NCBI GenBank assembly: GCA_002494015.1
Contig: DLAR01000012.1
Location: 1 to 13,749, forward strand
Direction of reading: 5' to 3'
Origin: Porphyromonadaceae bacterium UBA7042
GTDB taxonomy: Bacteria > Bacteroidota > Bacteroidia > Bacteroidales > Muribaculaceae
DNA length: 13,749 nt
Positions 1 to 6,912 of this stretch are shown one piece after another (within the stretch, counting starts at the first letter, position 1; the number at the start of each line of letters is the position of its first letter). The notes below the pieces were generated by a model. The model was not told the DNA's origin, searched no databases, and saw only the letters and a program-made list of their open reading frames with translations. Position numbers and translations under genes: made by a program.

Positions 1-11
1 ATGATATGTTT

Positions 12-39
12 CCGGGGGGTGCGAAACCGCAACCCCCGG
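12..39. repeat. GC-rich 12-bp hairpin, terminator-like or repeated palindrome
   Basis: The arms at 12-23 (CCGGGGGGTGCG) and 28-39 (CGCAACCCCCGG) pair at 11 of 12 positions around a 4-base loop, AAAC. No run of T follows on either strand, so a classical Rho-independent terminator is not clear. It lies about 70 bp beyond the stop of the leftward SIMPL gene and could end transcription from either side. Read rightward from base 1, it forms a 17-codon open frame (MICFRGVRNRNPRLFIE, stop at 52-54). That frame is more likely a by-product of the palindrome than a gene. It may be one copy of an intergenic repeat family, which only a genome search would show. Confidence 0.5.
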
Positions 40-80
40 CTATTCATAGAATAATCCTTACGGATTAAATATTACTCGGG

Positions 81-97
81 GCAAAACTGAGTTTTGC
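81..97 (-). terminator. Hairpin just downstream of the SIMPL gene
   Basis: GCAAAAC (81-87) and GTTTTGC (91-97) form a perfect 7-bp stem with a TGA loop. GGG (102-104 complement side) and CCC (78-80 side) could extend it across a 4-base bulge. It begins 10 bp after the stop of the leftward gene, the position expected for a 3'-end hairpin. There is no U tract, so its terminator role is inferred from position and symmetry. Confidence 0.45.
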
Positions 98-106
98 AAC
101 ACCCTC

Positions 107-808
107 TTAGTTTTTCAGCGAGTAGGTGATGGTGGTGACGACGCGGACTTTTTTGATGTAGGGAGTGTAGTTGTCGCGGTCGCTGATGGAGAACTGACCT
201 TGGTCGGCGCTGATGATTTTGTTCAGCTTGCTGTTGCTGTTTTCGGCAAACTGGAGGGCAGTGGCTTCGGCGTTCTTGATGGCTTCTTCCATCATTTTGG
301 GTTTCATGGCGGCAAAGGAGACATACTCGTAGGTCACCCGTGCGTCATACTGGTCGTTTATAATCGCGATTCCCTCTTTGAGCAGCTCGCCCTGACGGTC
401 GATAAGGCTGCGCACGAGTTTGACATTGCTTGATGTCACGGTCATTGACGAGGTGATGTTGTATCGGTAGGGGGAGCGGTTTTCGCTGTACTGGTTGGCG
501 TTCATGTCGACCACGGTGGGGGCGTTGATTGCGATTTCTTCCGCTTTGATGCCGTTGCTCATGAGAAATTGCTTTATAGCGTCCTGAGTCTGGCCTATTT
601 TCACATACAGGTCGGGGAGGTTGTTTCCGAGTTCGCGTGACAGGATGGGCCAAGTAACCTTGTCGGCGTCAACTTCTATTTCAGAGAGTCCTTTGACTGT
701 CACGCGGCGGTCTTTGTTGGTGAAATTGTCTATGCCGCTTTTGAGGCAGAGTCCTAAAATAACGACAGCGATGGCAAGAATTGTTGCAGGATAAATTTTT
801 TTCAGCAT
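107..808 (-). CDS. SIMPL domain-containing (DUF541) membrane-anchored protein
   Basis: The protein has 233 residues. Residues about 5-24 form a single hydrophobic N-terminal helix after two lysines, serving as a signal anchor or uncleaved signal peptide. The rest should lie in the periplasm. Residues about 35-233 match the SIMPL/DUF541 pattern: an opening strand with VTVKGLSEIEVDADKVTW, alternating strands and helices, the NGIKAEEI segment near residue 85, and a C-terminal AxxAxxxAxxFAENSNSKL helix followed by strands ending VVTTITYSL. Family members (for example E. coli YggE) form periplasmic or outer-membrane-associated oligomers linked to oxidative stress, but no reaction is known. It follows the putrescine operon on the same strand, separated by 98 bp and a hairpin at 884-907, so it is probably transcribed separately. 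I see no convincing promoter; the best -7 match (839-846) has no partner -33. Confidence 0.88.
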   Translation of the reverse strand: MLKKIYPATILAIAVVILGLCLKSGIDNFTNKDRRVTVKGLSEIEVDADKVTWPILSRELGNNLPDLYVKIGQTQDAIKQFLMSNGIKAEEIAINAPTVVDMNANQYSENRSPYRYNITSSMTVTSSNVKLVRSLIDRQGELLKEGIAIINDQYDARVTYEYVSFAAMKPKMMEEAIKNAEATALQFAENSNSKLNKIISADQGQFSISDRDNYTPYIKKVRVVTTITYSLKN

Positions 809-883
809 AATAATATCAAGTTAAGTTAAGTTAGTTTTCAAGATTAAACGATAGTAGGTAAACAGAAATCTGAACACTTACTT

Positions 884-907
884 AGAGGTTGTTTTTAAAC
901 GACCTCT
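884..907 (-). terminator. Hairpin at the end of the putrescine operon
   Basis: Arms at 884-894 (AGAGGTTGTTT) and 897-907 (AAACGACCTCT) pair at 10 of 11 positions. The inner A/T-rich part can open into a larger loop. The right arm runs into the stop codon of the leftward membrane-protein gene, so the hairpin forms at the very 3' end of that message. No U tract follows. Its left arm contains GAGGTTGTTT, which recurs at 13646-13655, so it could instead be a relic or copy of a mobile repeat. Confidence 0.45.
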
Positions 908-1371
908 TACTTTTTTAATTTTAACATACTATAGGGGATGAGGATGAATGACAGCCTCGGAGAGCGGAGGATATATACACGGAACGTCCCGATGCGCAGT
1001 ATTGTTTTGATTTCGCTCCACGGAATTGTTTCGGGTTGCGGCAGGCGGCGGTTGTCATCTTCGTCGGCAGGGAGGTAGGTCAGAGTCATCTGTTGGTTTT
1101 CGATGATTTCGACCTGTTTTCGCAGTACGGCTCGTCTTGCCTCGGGGGTGAGCATGTAATAAATATAAAATATAGACATCACCATGGGACAGACGATAAA
1201 AACAATCATCAGTGCGATAATCAGATACCTCACATCGCCAAGCGAGATGCCGATGCCGGCAAACAAGGCGAGCATTACAGGAAGCCACCAGCCATAACGT
1301 GGCAGCCATAACGCCAAAAGACATTTCATGTAGTCTCCCGACGTGGTCGTGAACGGCTTGGTGACAATCAT
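907..1371 (-). CDS. Small two-helix membrane protein with C-terminal YcxB-like domain
   Basis: The protein has 154 residues. Two hydrophobic segments at about residues 24-44 and 49-73 form a hairpin in the inner membrane. The remaining 80 residues are soluble, probably cytoplasmic. The tail, with IPWSEIKTILRIGTFRVYI and then SFILIPYSML, resembles the end of YcxB-like (PH-fold-like) domains, where a strand-rich segment closes with an I-P-K/Y-x-x-F type motif. This is a resemblance by eye, not a profile match. An alternative start is Met15 (1329). The listed start lies 6 bp after the aguB stop, so it is almost certainly the last gene of the agu operon. Nothing in the sequence links it chemically to polyamines. 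Confidence 0.7.
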   Translation of the reverse strand: MIVTKPFTTTSGDYMKCLLALWLPRYGWWLPVMLALFAGIGISLGDVRYLIIALMIVFIVCPMVMSIFYIYYMLTPEARRAVLRKQVEIIENQQMTLTYLPADEDDNRRLPQPETIPWSEIKTILRIGTFRVYILRSPRLSFILIPYSMLKLKK

Positions 1372-1377
1372 CTGTTT

Positions 1378-2289
1378 TTACCGTGTAGTTTTGCGATGCT
1401 GATTGTCGAGGAAACGGCTCGTCAACCCTCCATAGGCATCGATGCGGCGGTCGCGCAAGAACGGCCACCATCGGCGCACTTGTTCAGAGCGGGTCATGTC
1501 GACATCGACCACGGCGATAGCCTCGGCATTGTCAGGGGCGCGATACACGAATTCTCCCTGCGGCCCTGTGACAAAGCTCGATCCCCAGAATTGTATGCCG
1601 CCGGTCATTCCCGAGGGGTCTGGTTCGTGTCCCACGCGGTTGACGCTTACAACGGGGAGTCCGTTGGCCACGGCATGGGCCCGCTGGATAGTCACCCAAG
1701 CCTCGCGCTGCCGTTGTTGTTCCTCCTTGGTGTCGCTGCTTTCCCAGCCTATGGCGGTAGGATAAATCAGCAGGTCGGCTCCGCACATTGCCATCAGTCG
1801 GGCAGCTTCAGGATACCACTGGTCCCAGCATACAAGCACGCCGAGACGACCGACCGAGGTGTCGATGGGTTCAAAACCGAGGTCGCCCGGGGTGAAATAG
1901 AACTTTTCGTAATAAGCCGGGTCGTCGGGTATGTGCATCTTCCGGTAGATACCGGCTATCGACCCGTCGCGTTCAAATACCACGGCGGTATTGTGATACA
2001 ATCCCGGGGCACGACGCTCAAAGAGCGACGTGACAATCACTGTCCCTGTCTCGCGGGCGATGCTGCCGTAAAAATCGGTGACGGGGGAGGGGATGCTGAC
2101 AGCAAGATTGCAGGTGTCGACATTTTCAGTCTGACAGAAGTAGAGAGAGTCATGCAACTCTTGGTTGACAATGAGTTGTGCGCCGCTCATTGCGAGCTGA
2201 ATCATTTTTTCGCGCAACCGGGCGCGGTTGTTATCTATGTCGGCAACGTTGTGCTGTTGTATTATACCTACTTTCAGAATCTTATCCAT
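1378..2289 (-). CDS. aguB: N-carbamoylputrescine amidase
   Basis: The protein has 303 residues, the usual size for this branch of the nitrilase superfamily. It hydrolyses N-carbamoylputrescine to putrescine, ammonia and CO2, the second step from agmatine, in the cytoplasm. The Glu-Lys-Cys catalytic triad is visible: Glu44 in VNQELH, Lys117 in YRKMHIPD, and Cys154 in LVCWDQWYPEAAR. The substrate-branch signature is also there: SLYFCQTEN near residues 48-55, YYEKFYFTPGD at 126-135 and GWESSD at 181-186. It starts 2 bp after the aguA stop, so the two are translated from one message. Pairing with aguA makes the carbamoylputrescine assignment much safer than sequence class alone. Confidence 0.95.
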   Translation of the reverse strand: MDKILKVGIIQQHNVADIDNNRARLREKMIQLAMSGAQLIVNQELHDSLYFCQTENVDTCNLAVSIPSPVTDFYGSIARETGTVIVTSLFERRAPGLYHNTAVVFERDGSIAGIYRKMHIPDDPAYYEKFYFTPGDLGFEPIDTSVGRLGVLVCWDQWYPEAARLMAMCGADLLIYPTAIGWESSDTKEEQQRQREAWVTIQRAHAVANGLPVVSVNRVGHEPDPSGMTGGIQFWGSSFVTGPQGEFVYRAPDNAEAIAVVDVDMTRSEQVRRWWPFLRDRRIDAYGGLTSRFLDNQHRKTTR

Positions 2290-2291
2290 AA

Positions 2292-3341
2292 TCAGAACTT
2301 ATCGAATGGTTTCACTGTGCCTGTCGGCATCTGCATCGTCACGCAGTGGAGAGAGCCGTGTTGCTTGATGAGGGCACGGCAGTCTATCGGTTTTACCTCA
2401 TGGTCGGGGAATGCTATTTTCAGCAGTTGAGCGGCCAAGGTGTCTTTGCGCGGCTGATTGTAGACCGGGAGGAGGATTGAGCGTGGCGTTATGAGGAAGT
2501 TGGCGTAGGTTGCGGGAAGTATTTCGCCATCTTCAACGATGTCGTCGGGCATCGGCAGCTCGATGAGGTTATAGGGAAGGCCGTCAAGAGTGCGGAACCG
2601 CTTTATATCCTCGCGCATCATGGCAAGATTGCCGGTATCGCCGTCATCTTTCGGTCCTACATATATAATGGTGTCATTCGGGGCAAGCCGTGCAAGGGTG
2701 TCAACATGGCTGTCGGTGTCGTCACCGGCAATACCGCCGTGATCAATCCACAACACCTGTTTCACACCGAATTGCATTTTTAAGAAATCCTCGATGTCTT
2801 CGCGCGAGCATTGTCCGTTGCGGTTGGGCGACATCAGGCATTCCGATGTAGTCATCAGGGTTCCGTTGCCGTCACTTTCCACCGACCCTCCTTCAAGAAC
2901 GAAGTTCAGCCGGTTGACAAGCGGAGAGCCAAAGGCTCCGGCGGCGTCGAGCGCGCGGTTGATGAGGTTGTCATGGCAGGCGGCAAATTTCAGTCCCCAC
3001 CCGTTGAACTTGAAATCAAGCAACTCTTTGTGACCGTCCCGCTCGATTGTCAGGGGGCCGAAGTCGCGCGCCCAAGTATCATTGGTGGTTACCGGCAGGA
3101 GTTTTACTCTTTCCGGGTCAAACCCGCGCTCGGCAACCAATCGGGCAACGTCAAGGTGCGGTGGCACAAGCAGCAACACCCGTTCATCCTCGCAGATTGC
3201 CTTTATAATTTCCGTATAGCAGTCCCTCACCTCGTCGAGCATATAGTTCCAATCGCTCTCCTCGTGGGGCCACGCGAGCAGCACACAGTCATGCTCCTCC
3301 CATTCGGCCGGAAATCTCGTTACATTTTTATCAGTCATCAT
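2292..3341 (-). CDS. aguA: Agmatine deiminase
   Basis: The protein has 349 residues, normal for bacterial agmatine deiminases of the peptidyl-arginine-deiminase fold. It converts agmatine and water to N-carbamoylputrescine and ammonia. Hallmarks are WARDFGP (90-96), FVLEGGSVESDG (147-158), HGGIAGDDTDSHVDTLARL (201-219, with the catalytic-type His212), and the nucleophilic Cys333 in HGSLHCVTMQMP. The first two codons are both ATG (3341 and 3338). The start overlaps the preceding small gene by 11 bp, indicating coupled translation. With aguB it supplies putrescine, which Bacteroidetes commonly use for spermidine synthesis by the carboxyspermidine route. The enzyme that makes agmatine (arginine decarboxylase) is not in this window. 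Confidence 0.96.
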   Translation of the reverse strand: MMTDKNVTRFPAEWEEHDCVLLAWPHEESDWNYMLDEVRDCYTEIIKAICEDERVLLLVPPHLDVARLVAERGFDPERVKLLPVTTNDTWARDFGPLTIERDGHKELLDFKFNGWGLKFAACHDNLINRALDAAGAFGSPLVNRLNFVLEGGSVESDGNGTLMTTSECLMSPNRNGQCSREDIEDFLKMQFGVKQVLWIDHGGIAGDDTDSHVDTLARLAPNDTIIYVGPKDDGDTGNLAMMREDIKRFRTLDGLPYNLIELPMPDDIVEDGEILPATYANFLITPRSILLPVYNQPRKDTLAAQLLKIAFPDHEVKPIDCRALIKQHGSLHCVTMQMPTGTVKPFDKF

Positions 3342-3567
3342 TATAATCCTTTAAAGTATCCCAGATATAGTCTTGGGAATCCAAAAACTCATCGCAGAAA
3401 TCGAGAAAACCTCTCTTTTCGGAACTGCCGACAATATGGCACCATTCACGGTATTCCTCGTGCAGTTCCTGATTTTCATGGATTAGTTTCTTGAACTCGG
3501 CATCAGCAATGTCGACACTTCCATATTGCTGCAGCAGGTTCTTGAAAAAATCGGTTATATCATTCAT
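3331..3567 (-). CDS. Small acidic protein, first gene of the agu operon, function unknown
   Basis: The protein has 78 residues and I do not recognise a family. It is strongly acidic and probably all-helical: residues 1-40 look amphipathic (NDITDFFKNLLQQYG, then FKKLIHENQELHEEY). It has one or two cysteines, no signal peptide and no membrane segment, so it should be cytosolic. It is real because it sits between a consensus promoter (3649-3680) and aguA, overlaps aguA by 11 bp, and has sensible codon use. Its leading place in the operon makes a regulatory or accessory role in agmatine/polyamine metabolism possible, but that rests on position alone. Confidence 0.75.
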   Translation of the reverse strand: MNDITDFFKNLLQQYGSVDIADAEFKKLIHENQELHEEYREWCHIVGSSEKRGFLDFCDEFLDSQDYIWDTLKDYNDD

Positions 3568-3648
3568 ATACAGATTGTTGTAAGGTGTATTGCTTAAAAG
3601 CTGTTAAAATGGGTTTATAGAATTAACACAATAAGCTGATTGATACAT

Positions 3649-3680
3649 CAAATATAGCTCTAACTTTCCAATCCACCAAA
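3649..3680 (-). promoter_or_regulatory. Bacteroidetes primary-sigma promoter of the agu operon
   Basis: On the minus strand, TTTG at 3677-3680 (-33 box) and TATATTTG at 3649-3656 (-7 box, full match to TAnnTTTG) are separated by 20 bp, the typical spacing. Transcription should begin near 3642, leaving a leader of about 75 bases before the small acidic gene. The 156-bp gap between that gene and the neighbouring gene end at 3724 holds nothing else I can identify. No clear terminator for the upstream 3724-5772 gene is visible. Confidence 0.75.
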
Positions 3681-3723
3681 TAATCGATGAAAAATAACGA
3701 ATGTCAAGTGCCAATAATAGCGG

Positions 3724-5772
3724 TCATAGCCATGACTGCCAGTTGTCGCAGGAGGTTTTTATGAAGGCGGCCGTCGAGGTGGAGGGGTAGTTTCGGATTA
3801 CCGTTTTCAGGTTTCCTAAAATATAAGCGGCTTTCGCGCGGGCCTCGTCGGTCTTGAGCATGGCCGTGGCTGCGGCGACTTCACGGTTATAAACTTCTTC
3901 GGTGTGTCTGTGGCCGATTGATTTCTCATAGTCATAAACGAAACCATATCGGTTGTCGGCAAAATCATTGTCACGGTATTGGAGAGCCGGATAGAAAATG
4001 CCGGTGCAGCTTCCGCGCCAGTATTGTGTCAGTGCCCAGCATTCCTCCAATGAATTGCGTAATCCGATGGCATACATAAGGCGCGCCAGTCCGCGTTCGT
4101 CGGATGTGGAACCATGTTTGATTGCGTGTCGGTAGGAGCGCATACGATGGGCGAAATTCAGTTTTGCGTTAATCTGAGACTGCTGTGGATGTGGGGCGGC
4201 AATCGATTCATACTCGATGTCGTAATCGGATACCACTTCCCATCGGGTGGGATAGGCTGTAAAAGGGTCTCGTGAAAGGTAGCGGCCCTTGACGATGTTC
4301 ATGGAGAGCTGATAACCGGGGCTGACATTTGACAGGTAGCTTATCGCACGGTCGTAGTTTTCTTCTCGCAAGGCGAGTGTGCCGATAAGCTCGTTGTAAT
4401 AATCGTTGTCGGTTCTCGCCGCTCTGCGCAAGAAACTATAAAGAGGTGTGTCGCTTTTGATTTGTTGATAGGCAGTGGCTAACCGTGCAGAAGAAAGACT
4501 TCCCATCAACTGGAAGGAGAGGGAGGAATAGTCGATGCAACGCGGTTGTCGTTTTTGGAATGTTTCGAGGTTGTCGGCGTAGGCGCACAACAGTATGGCT
4601 GTGCTGAAATCATTCTGATTCCATAGACGCGGAATCCAGTCGACATAGATGATATTGCGCATTCGACGAATCCATTCATTTGCGTCGGGATTGAAAACGT
4701 CGGTTTTCTGCTCAATCCATTTCAGGTCGGAAAGGAGAGAGCCGAGACGGCCTGATCGGGCATCGAGTTTCATTTTGTAGGCCCGTGCCAAGTCTTTTAA
4801 TTTATCGGTGGAAAATTTCTGTTGCAGAGCGCGGTAAATGTGTCCACGGGCCGTGGTGGTTTTTCCGCAGTACTCGTTATTGCAATAGGCAAGTAGAAAT
4901 TCCCAGTCGCCTTTGCATGGGATGGACGATTTTTTCAACAGTTGTTCCGCAACCGGCATTACACTTTTCATGAAGGCGGTGTCAGAGGCATTGCTGCGGA
5001 TATATTCAATCAATTGCGGCGCGGAAGGGTTGTGTCGCGCCATGTACTTCACAGGGTTGTCGCCGGTTATAGACCAGATATCTCCTGACACGGCAAAAAT
5101 GGAGTCGGCGCGCTTAGTGTGGCCGAGACGGCTCCAGCATCCGGCGGCATATCTCTGCGCCATGCGTTTCATGAGATTCCGGTGTGGAAACTTGCGGAAT
5201 GCCGAATCGTAGTACTCGATACATCTGTCATACTGCCGGGATGCAAACAGTGCCCTGACCGCCTGAAGGGCGTAACGGTCATTCAGCCGGGAGCTGTTGT
5301 TGGAGTTGCACAGGTTGATGATGTCGTTAAAATCACCTGTCTCACGGGTGGAATTCCGACTTGAGGGGTAGTACCACGGAGAGTTGATTTTTTCTCGTCG
5401 TTCTTCAAGAATCTTGGCTGTCCTCAGAAATTCCCGCACTTCCTCGTCGGCGGTATTGTTGATGTAAGTGTAAAATAGATTGGAAGTCTTGTCGGGATGA
5501 TCGCCTGTACACTCGTCAAACCGGGCGCGGGAATCGTGATATACTGCCTCCTCGATGTCGCGCAGAGGGATGCGGGCAGAAGTCTGACTCTGCCATAGCC
5601 GCAGGTTTTCATTGCGGTTATAACAGGACATGGATTTATGCGTTCCCGAGAGTGCGAAAAATTCGGGAGTAGGGATTATCGGAGAAAACGGTCCGCAAGC
5701 TATCGCGGGGAGGATTGTGCACGGCAGCAAGAGGTTAACGAGAAGACGAGAAGATATGTTGGATTTCATCAT
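3724..5772 (-). CDS. Large exported protein with TPR-like helical repeats, function unknown
   Basis: I chose Met at 5772 (MMKSNISSRLL) because it gives a proper signal peptide: positive residues, a hydrophobic core (LLVNLLLPCTILPA) and AIAC before GPFSPIIPTPEFF. The cysteine could be lipidated, although Ala at -3 is off the classical lipobox; signal peptidase I cleavage is the alternative. An ATG at 5802 would add ten residues ahead of the signal. The mature part (about 655 residues) is mostly helical, with TPR-like units, for example ALFASRQYDRCIEYYDSAF and LALREENYDRAISYLSNV. The start lies inside the end of the upstream lipoprotein gene (38-bp overlap), so the two are made together. A scaffold at the cell envelope is likely; no catalytic motif was found. 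Confidence 0.78.
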   Translation of the reverse strand: MMKSNISSRLLVNLLLPCTILPAIACGPFSPIIPTPEFFALSGTHKSMSCYNRNENLRLWQSQTSARIPLRDIEEAVYHDSRARFDECTGDHPDKTSNLFYTYINNTADEEVREFLRTAKILEERREKINSPWYYPSSRNSTRETGDFNDIINLCNSNNSSRLNDRYALQAVRALFASRQYDRCIEYYDSAFRKFPHRNLMKRMAQRYAAGCWSRLGHTKRADSIFAVSGDIWSITGDNPVKYMARHNPSAPQLIEYIRSNASDTAFMKSVMPVAEQLLKKSSIPCKGDWEFLLAYCNNEYCGKTTTARGHIYRALQQKFSTDKLKDLARAYKMKLDARSGRLGSLLSDLKWIEQKTDVFNPDANEWIRRMRNIIYVDWIPRLWNQNDFSTAILLCAYADNLETFQKRQPRCIDYSSLSFQLMGSLSSARLATAYQQIKSDTPLYSFLRRAARTDNDYYNELIGTLALREENYDRAISYLSNVSPGYQLSMNIVKGRYLSRDPFTAYPTRWEVVSDYDIEYESIAAPHPQQSQINAKLNFAHRMRSYRHAIKHGSTSDERGLARLMYAIGLRNSLEECWALTQYWRGSCTGIFYPALQYRDNDFADNRYGFVYDYEKSIGHRHTEEVYNREVAAATAMLKTDEARAKAAYILGNLKTVIRNYPSTSTAAFIKTSCDNWQSWL

Positions 5773-6817
5773 CGGAATAGTTAGAAAGATTTGAGGAATC
5801 AAGATGATAAATAATATTGGAGTGGGGGATTAGCGAGAGTCTCTGTTCAATCATATCCCTGACTTTTTCAATGTCGTGTATAGAGGATGTCTCGGAACGG
5901 ATTAAGTCGCCGGTGCGGATAATGCGGTTGTTGTGGGGAATATCCTTTTTGGCGACATAGGAATTGATGTCAGCTCGGCTGAAGGCTGTCGTATCAGAGA
6001 GATTCAATCCATTGAGCAGTCCGATGAAACGCCTGTTCCGGAAAAGGAGCTGCCAAGAGTAGGTCGGATAAGCTATATCCAAGTGAAGCGAGAAAGATGA
6101 AAGGTGTTTCAGATAGGGTTTCACATCGGCGGCATCAATTATCGAGTTAACCGCGTCGGGGTCATTGAAACTGCCGGTGTTGTAAACCATGAGTACGCCG
6201 TTGTCGACCGGCGGCACTTTCCCTGAGAGCTGATGAAGGCGTATTGTCGAGCTGAGCCTCCACGGTAATTTCAGCTCCTTGAGAATGTGCCTCACCGAAT
6301 CGCACAAATTGAAAAATGACTTCTCGGTAGAAGTCGTCCAGTCACAATCGAGCTGGATTTCATGCACGCCGGGCAGATTGTTGTACTGACACATGTTGCG
6401 CACCCGTGTCACAATATTGGAAGCGAGTGTCCCTTCCTCACCGTTCATTGCCTTTAACGCGTCGAGTGTGATATAGACCACGGGAACAAATTCCATATCG
6501 GAAAATGAACGGTTCATTTCAAAGTATTCAGAATCGTCAATTTTTACGGTAGCATTAGGGATTGTCTTGTTTTCTACCGACGAGGCACAGTGGTCAACCG
6601 ATACATCAAACATGCGCAGATATATGCGTCCTATATTGTGCCGTTTCAAGAGTGAACGCTCGGCACTGTCGAGGCGGAACACCGTTTTCCAGTAGTAAAC
6701 GGCATTCTTTTCAGTGAGAATCGGAGGTGTGACCGATTCTGCCGGTGATTTCTTTGGCGGATTACATGCGGTTATTGCTATCAGCAGTGTCGTAATGACA
6801 GAAACGAGATTTTTCAT
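5735..6817 (-). CDS. Lipoprotein with TIM-barrel, DUF3142-like domain
   Basis: The protein has 360 residues. A short signal peptide ends in ITAC with Cys18 as the lipidated residue, placing the protein at the cell envelope. From about residue 38 it reads like a (beta/alpha)8 barrel: AVYYWKTVF (strand 1), IGRIYLRMFDV (strand 2), FVPVVYITLDAL, then HEIQLDCDWT (153-161) with acidic residues at a strand end, WRLSSTIRLHQL, GVLMVYNTGSF and FSLHLDIAYPTYSW. This order recalls DUF3142 and related glycoside-hydrolase-like barrels, but the call is by eye and no substrate can be named. The gene overlaps the following TPR-like protein and has its own promoter (6822-6852) behind a direct-repeat element (6866-6898). 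Confidence 0.78.
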   Translation of the reverse strand: MKNLVSVITTLLIAITACNPPKKSPAESVTPPILTEKNAVYYWKTVFRLDSAERSLLKRHNIGRIYLRMFDVSVDHCASSVENKTIPNATVKIDDSEYFEMNRSFSDMEFVPVVYITLDALKAMNGEEGTLASNIVTRVRNMCQYNNLPGVHEIQLDCDWTTSTEKSFFNLCDSVRHILKELKLPWRLSSTIRLHQLSGKVPPVDNGVLMVYNTGSFNDPDAVNSIIDAADVKPYLKHLSSFSLHLDIAYPTYSWQLLFRNRRFIGLLNGLNLSDTTAFSRADINSYVAKKDIPHNNRIIRTGDLIRSETSSIHDIEKVRDMIEQRLSLIPHSNIIYHLDSSNLSNYSDDEIQHIFSSSR

Positions 6818-6821
6818 GCCG

Positions 6822-6852
6822 CAAAATTGAGCATAAAAAGTCGCGGTGCAAA
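6822..6852 (-). promoter_or_regulatory. Probable promoter of the lipoprotein pair
   Basis: On the minus strand, TTTG at 6849-6852 and CAATTTTG at 6822-6829 (one mismatch to TAnnTTTG) are 19 bp apart. The -7 box ends only 5 bp before the ATG at 6817, so the message would be nearly leaderless. That, and the mismatch, lower confidence. Confidence 0.5.
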
Positions 6853-6865
6853 GGAAAAATCTATG

Positions 6866-6898
6866 GGTTGTATGAAAGGTGTGTGTGGCTGTATGAAA
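6866..6898 (-). promoter_or_regulatory. Paired direct repeats with LytTR-site geometry
   Basis: TGTATGAAA occurs at 6869-6877 and again at 6890-6898, with 12 bp between and a period of 21 bp (two helical turns). The match extends to GGnTGTATGAAA (11 of 12 bases). Family knowledge: LytTR regulators such as AgrA and ComE bind two roughly 9-bp direct repeats about 12 bp apart. The pair sits 13 bp upstream of the -33 box of the lipoprotein operon, a suitable activator position, and the LytTR regulator gene lies two genes upstream at 7764-8132. Binding itself is inferred. Confidence 0.6.
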
Positions 6899-6912
6899 CG
6901 GTTAACGGCCTC

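Noticed and set aside
818..832. Three tandem copies of AAGTT before the SIMPL gene
   Set aside because: Too short and A/T-rich to distinguish from chance; no promoter or site can be built on it.
1396..2430. Long open frame on the plus strand opposite aguB and the end of aguA
   Set aside because: It is antisense to two well-supported genes, has no recognisable domain, and spans their junction; an artefact of codon bias.
5773..5802. Ten extra residues at the start of the TPR-like exported protein
   Set aside because: They precede a normal signal peptide beginning at 5772 and would place a hydrophobic segment ahead of its positive residues.
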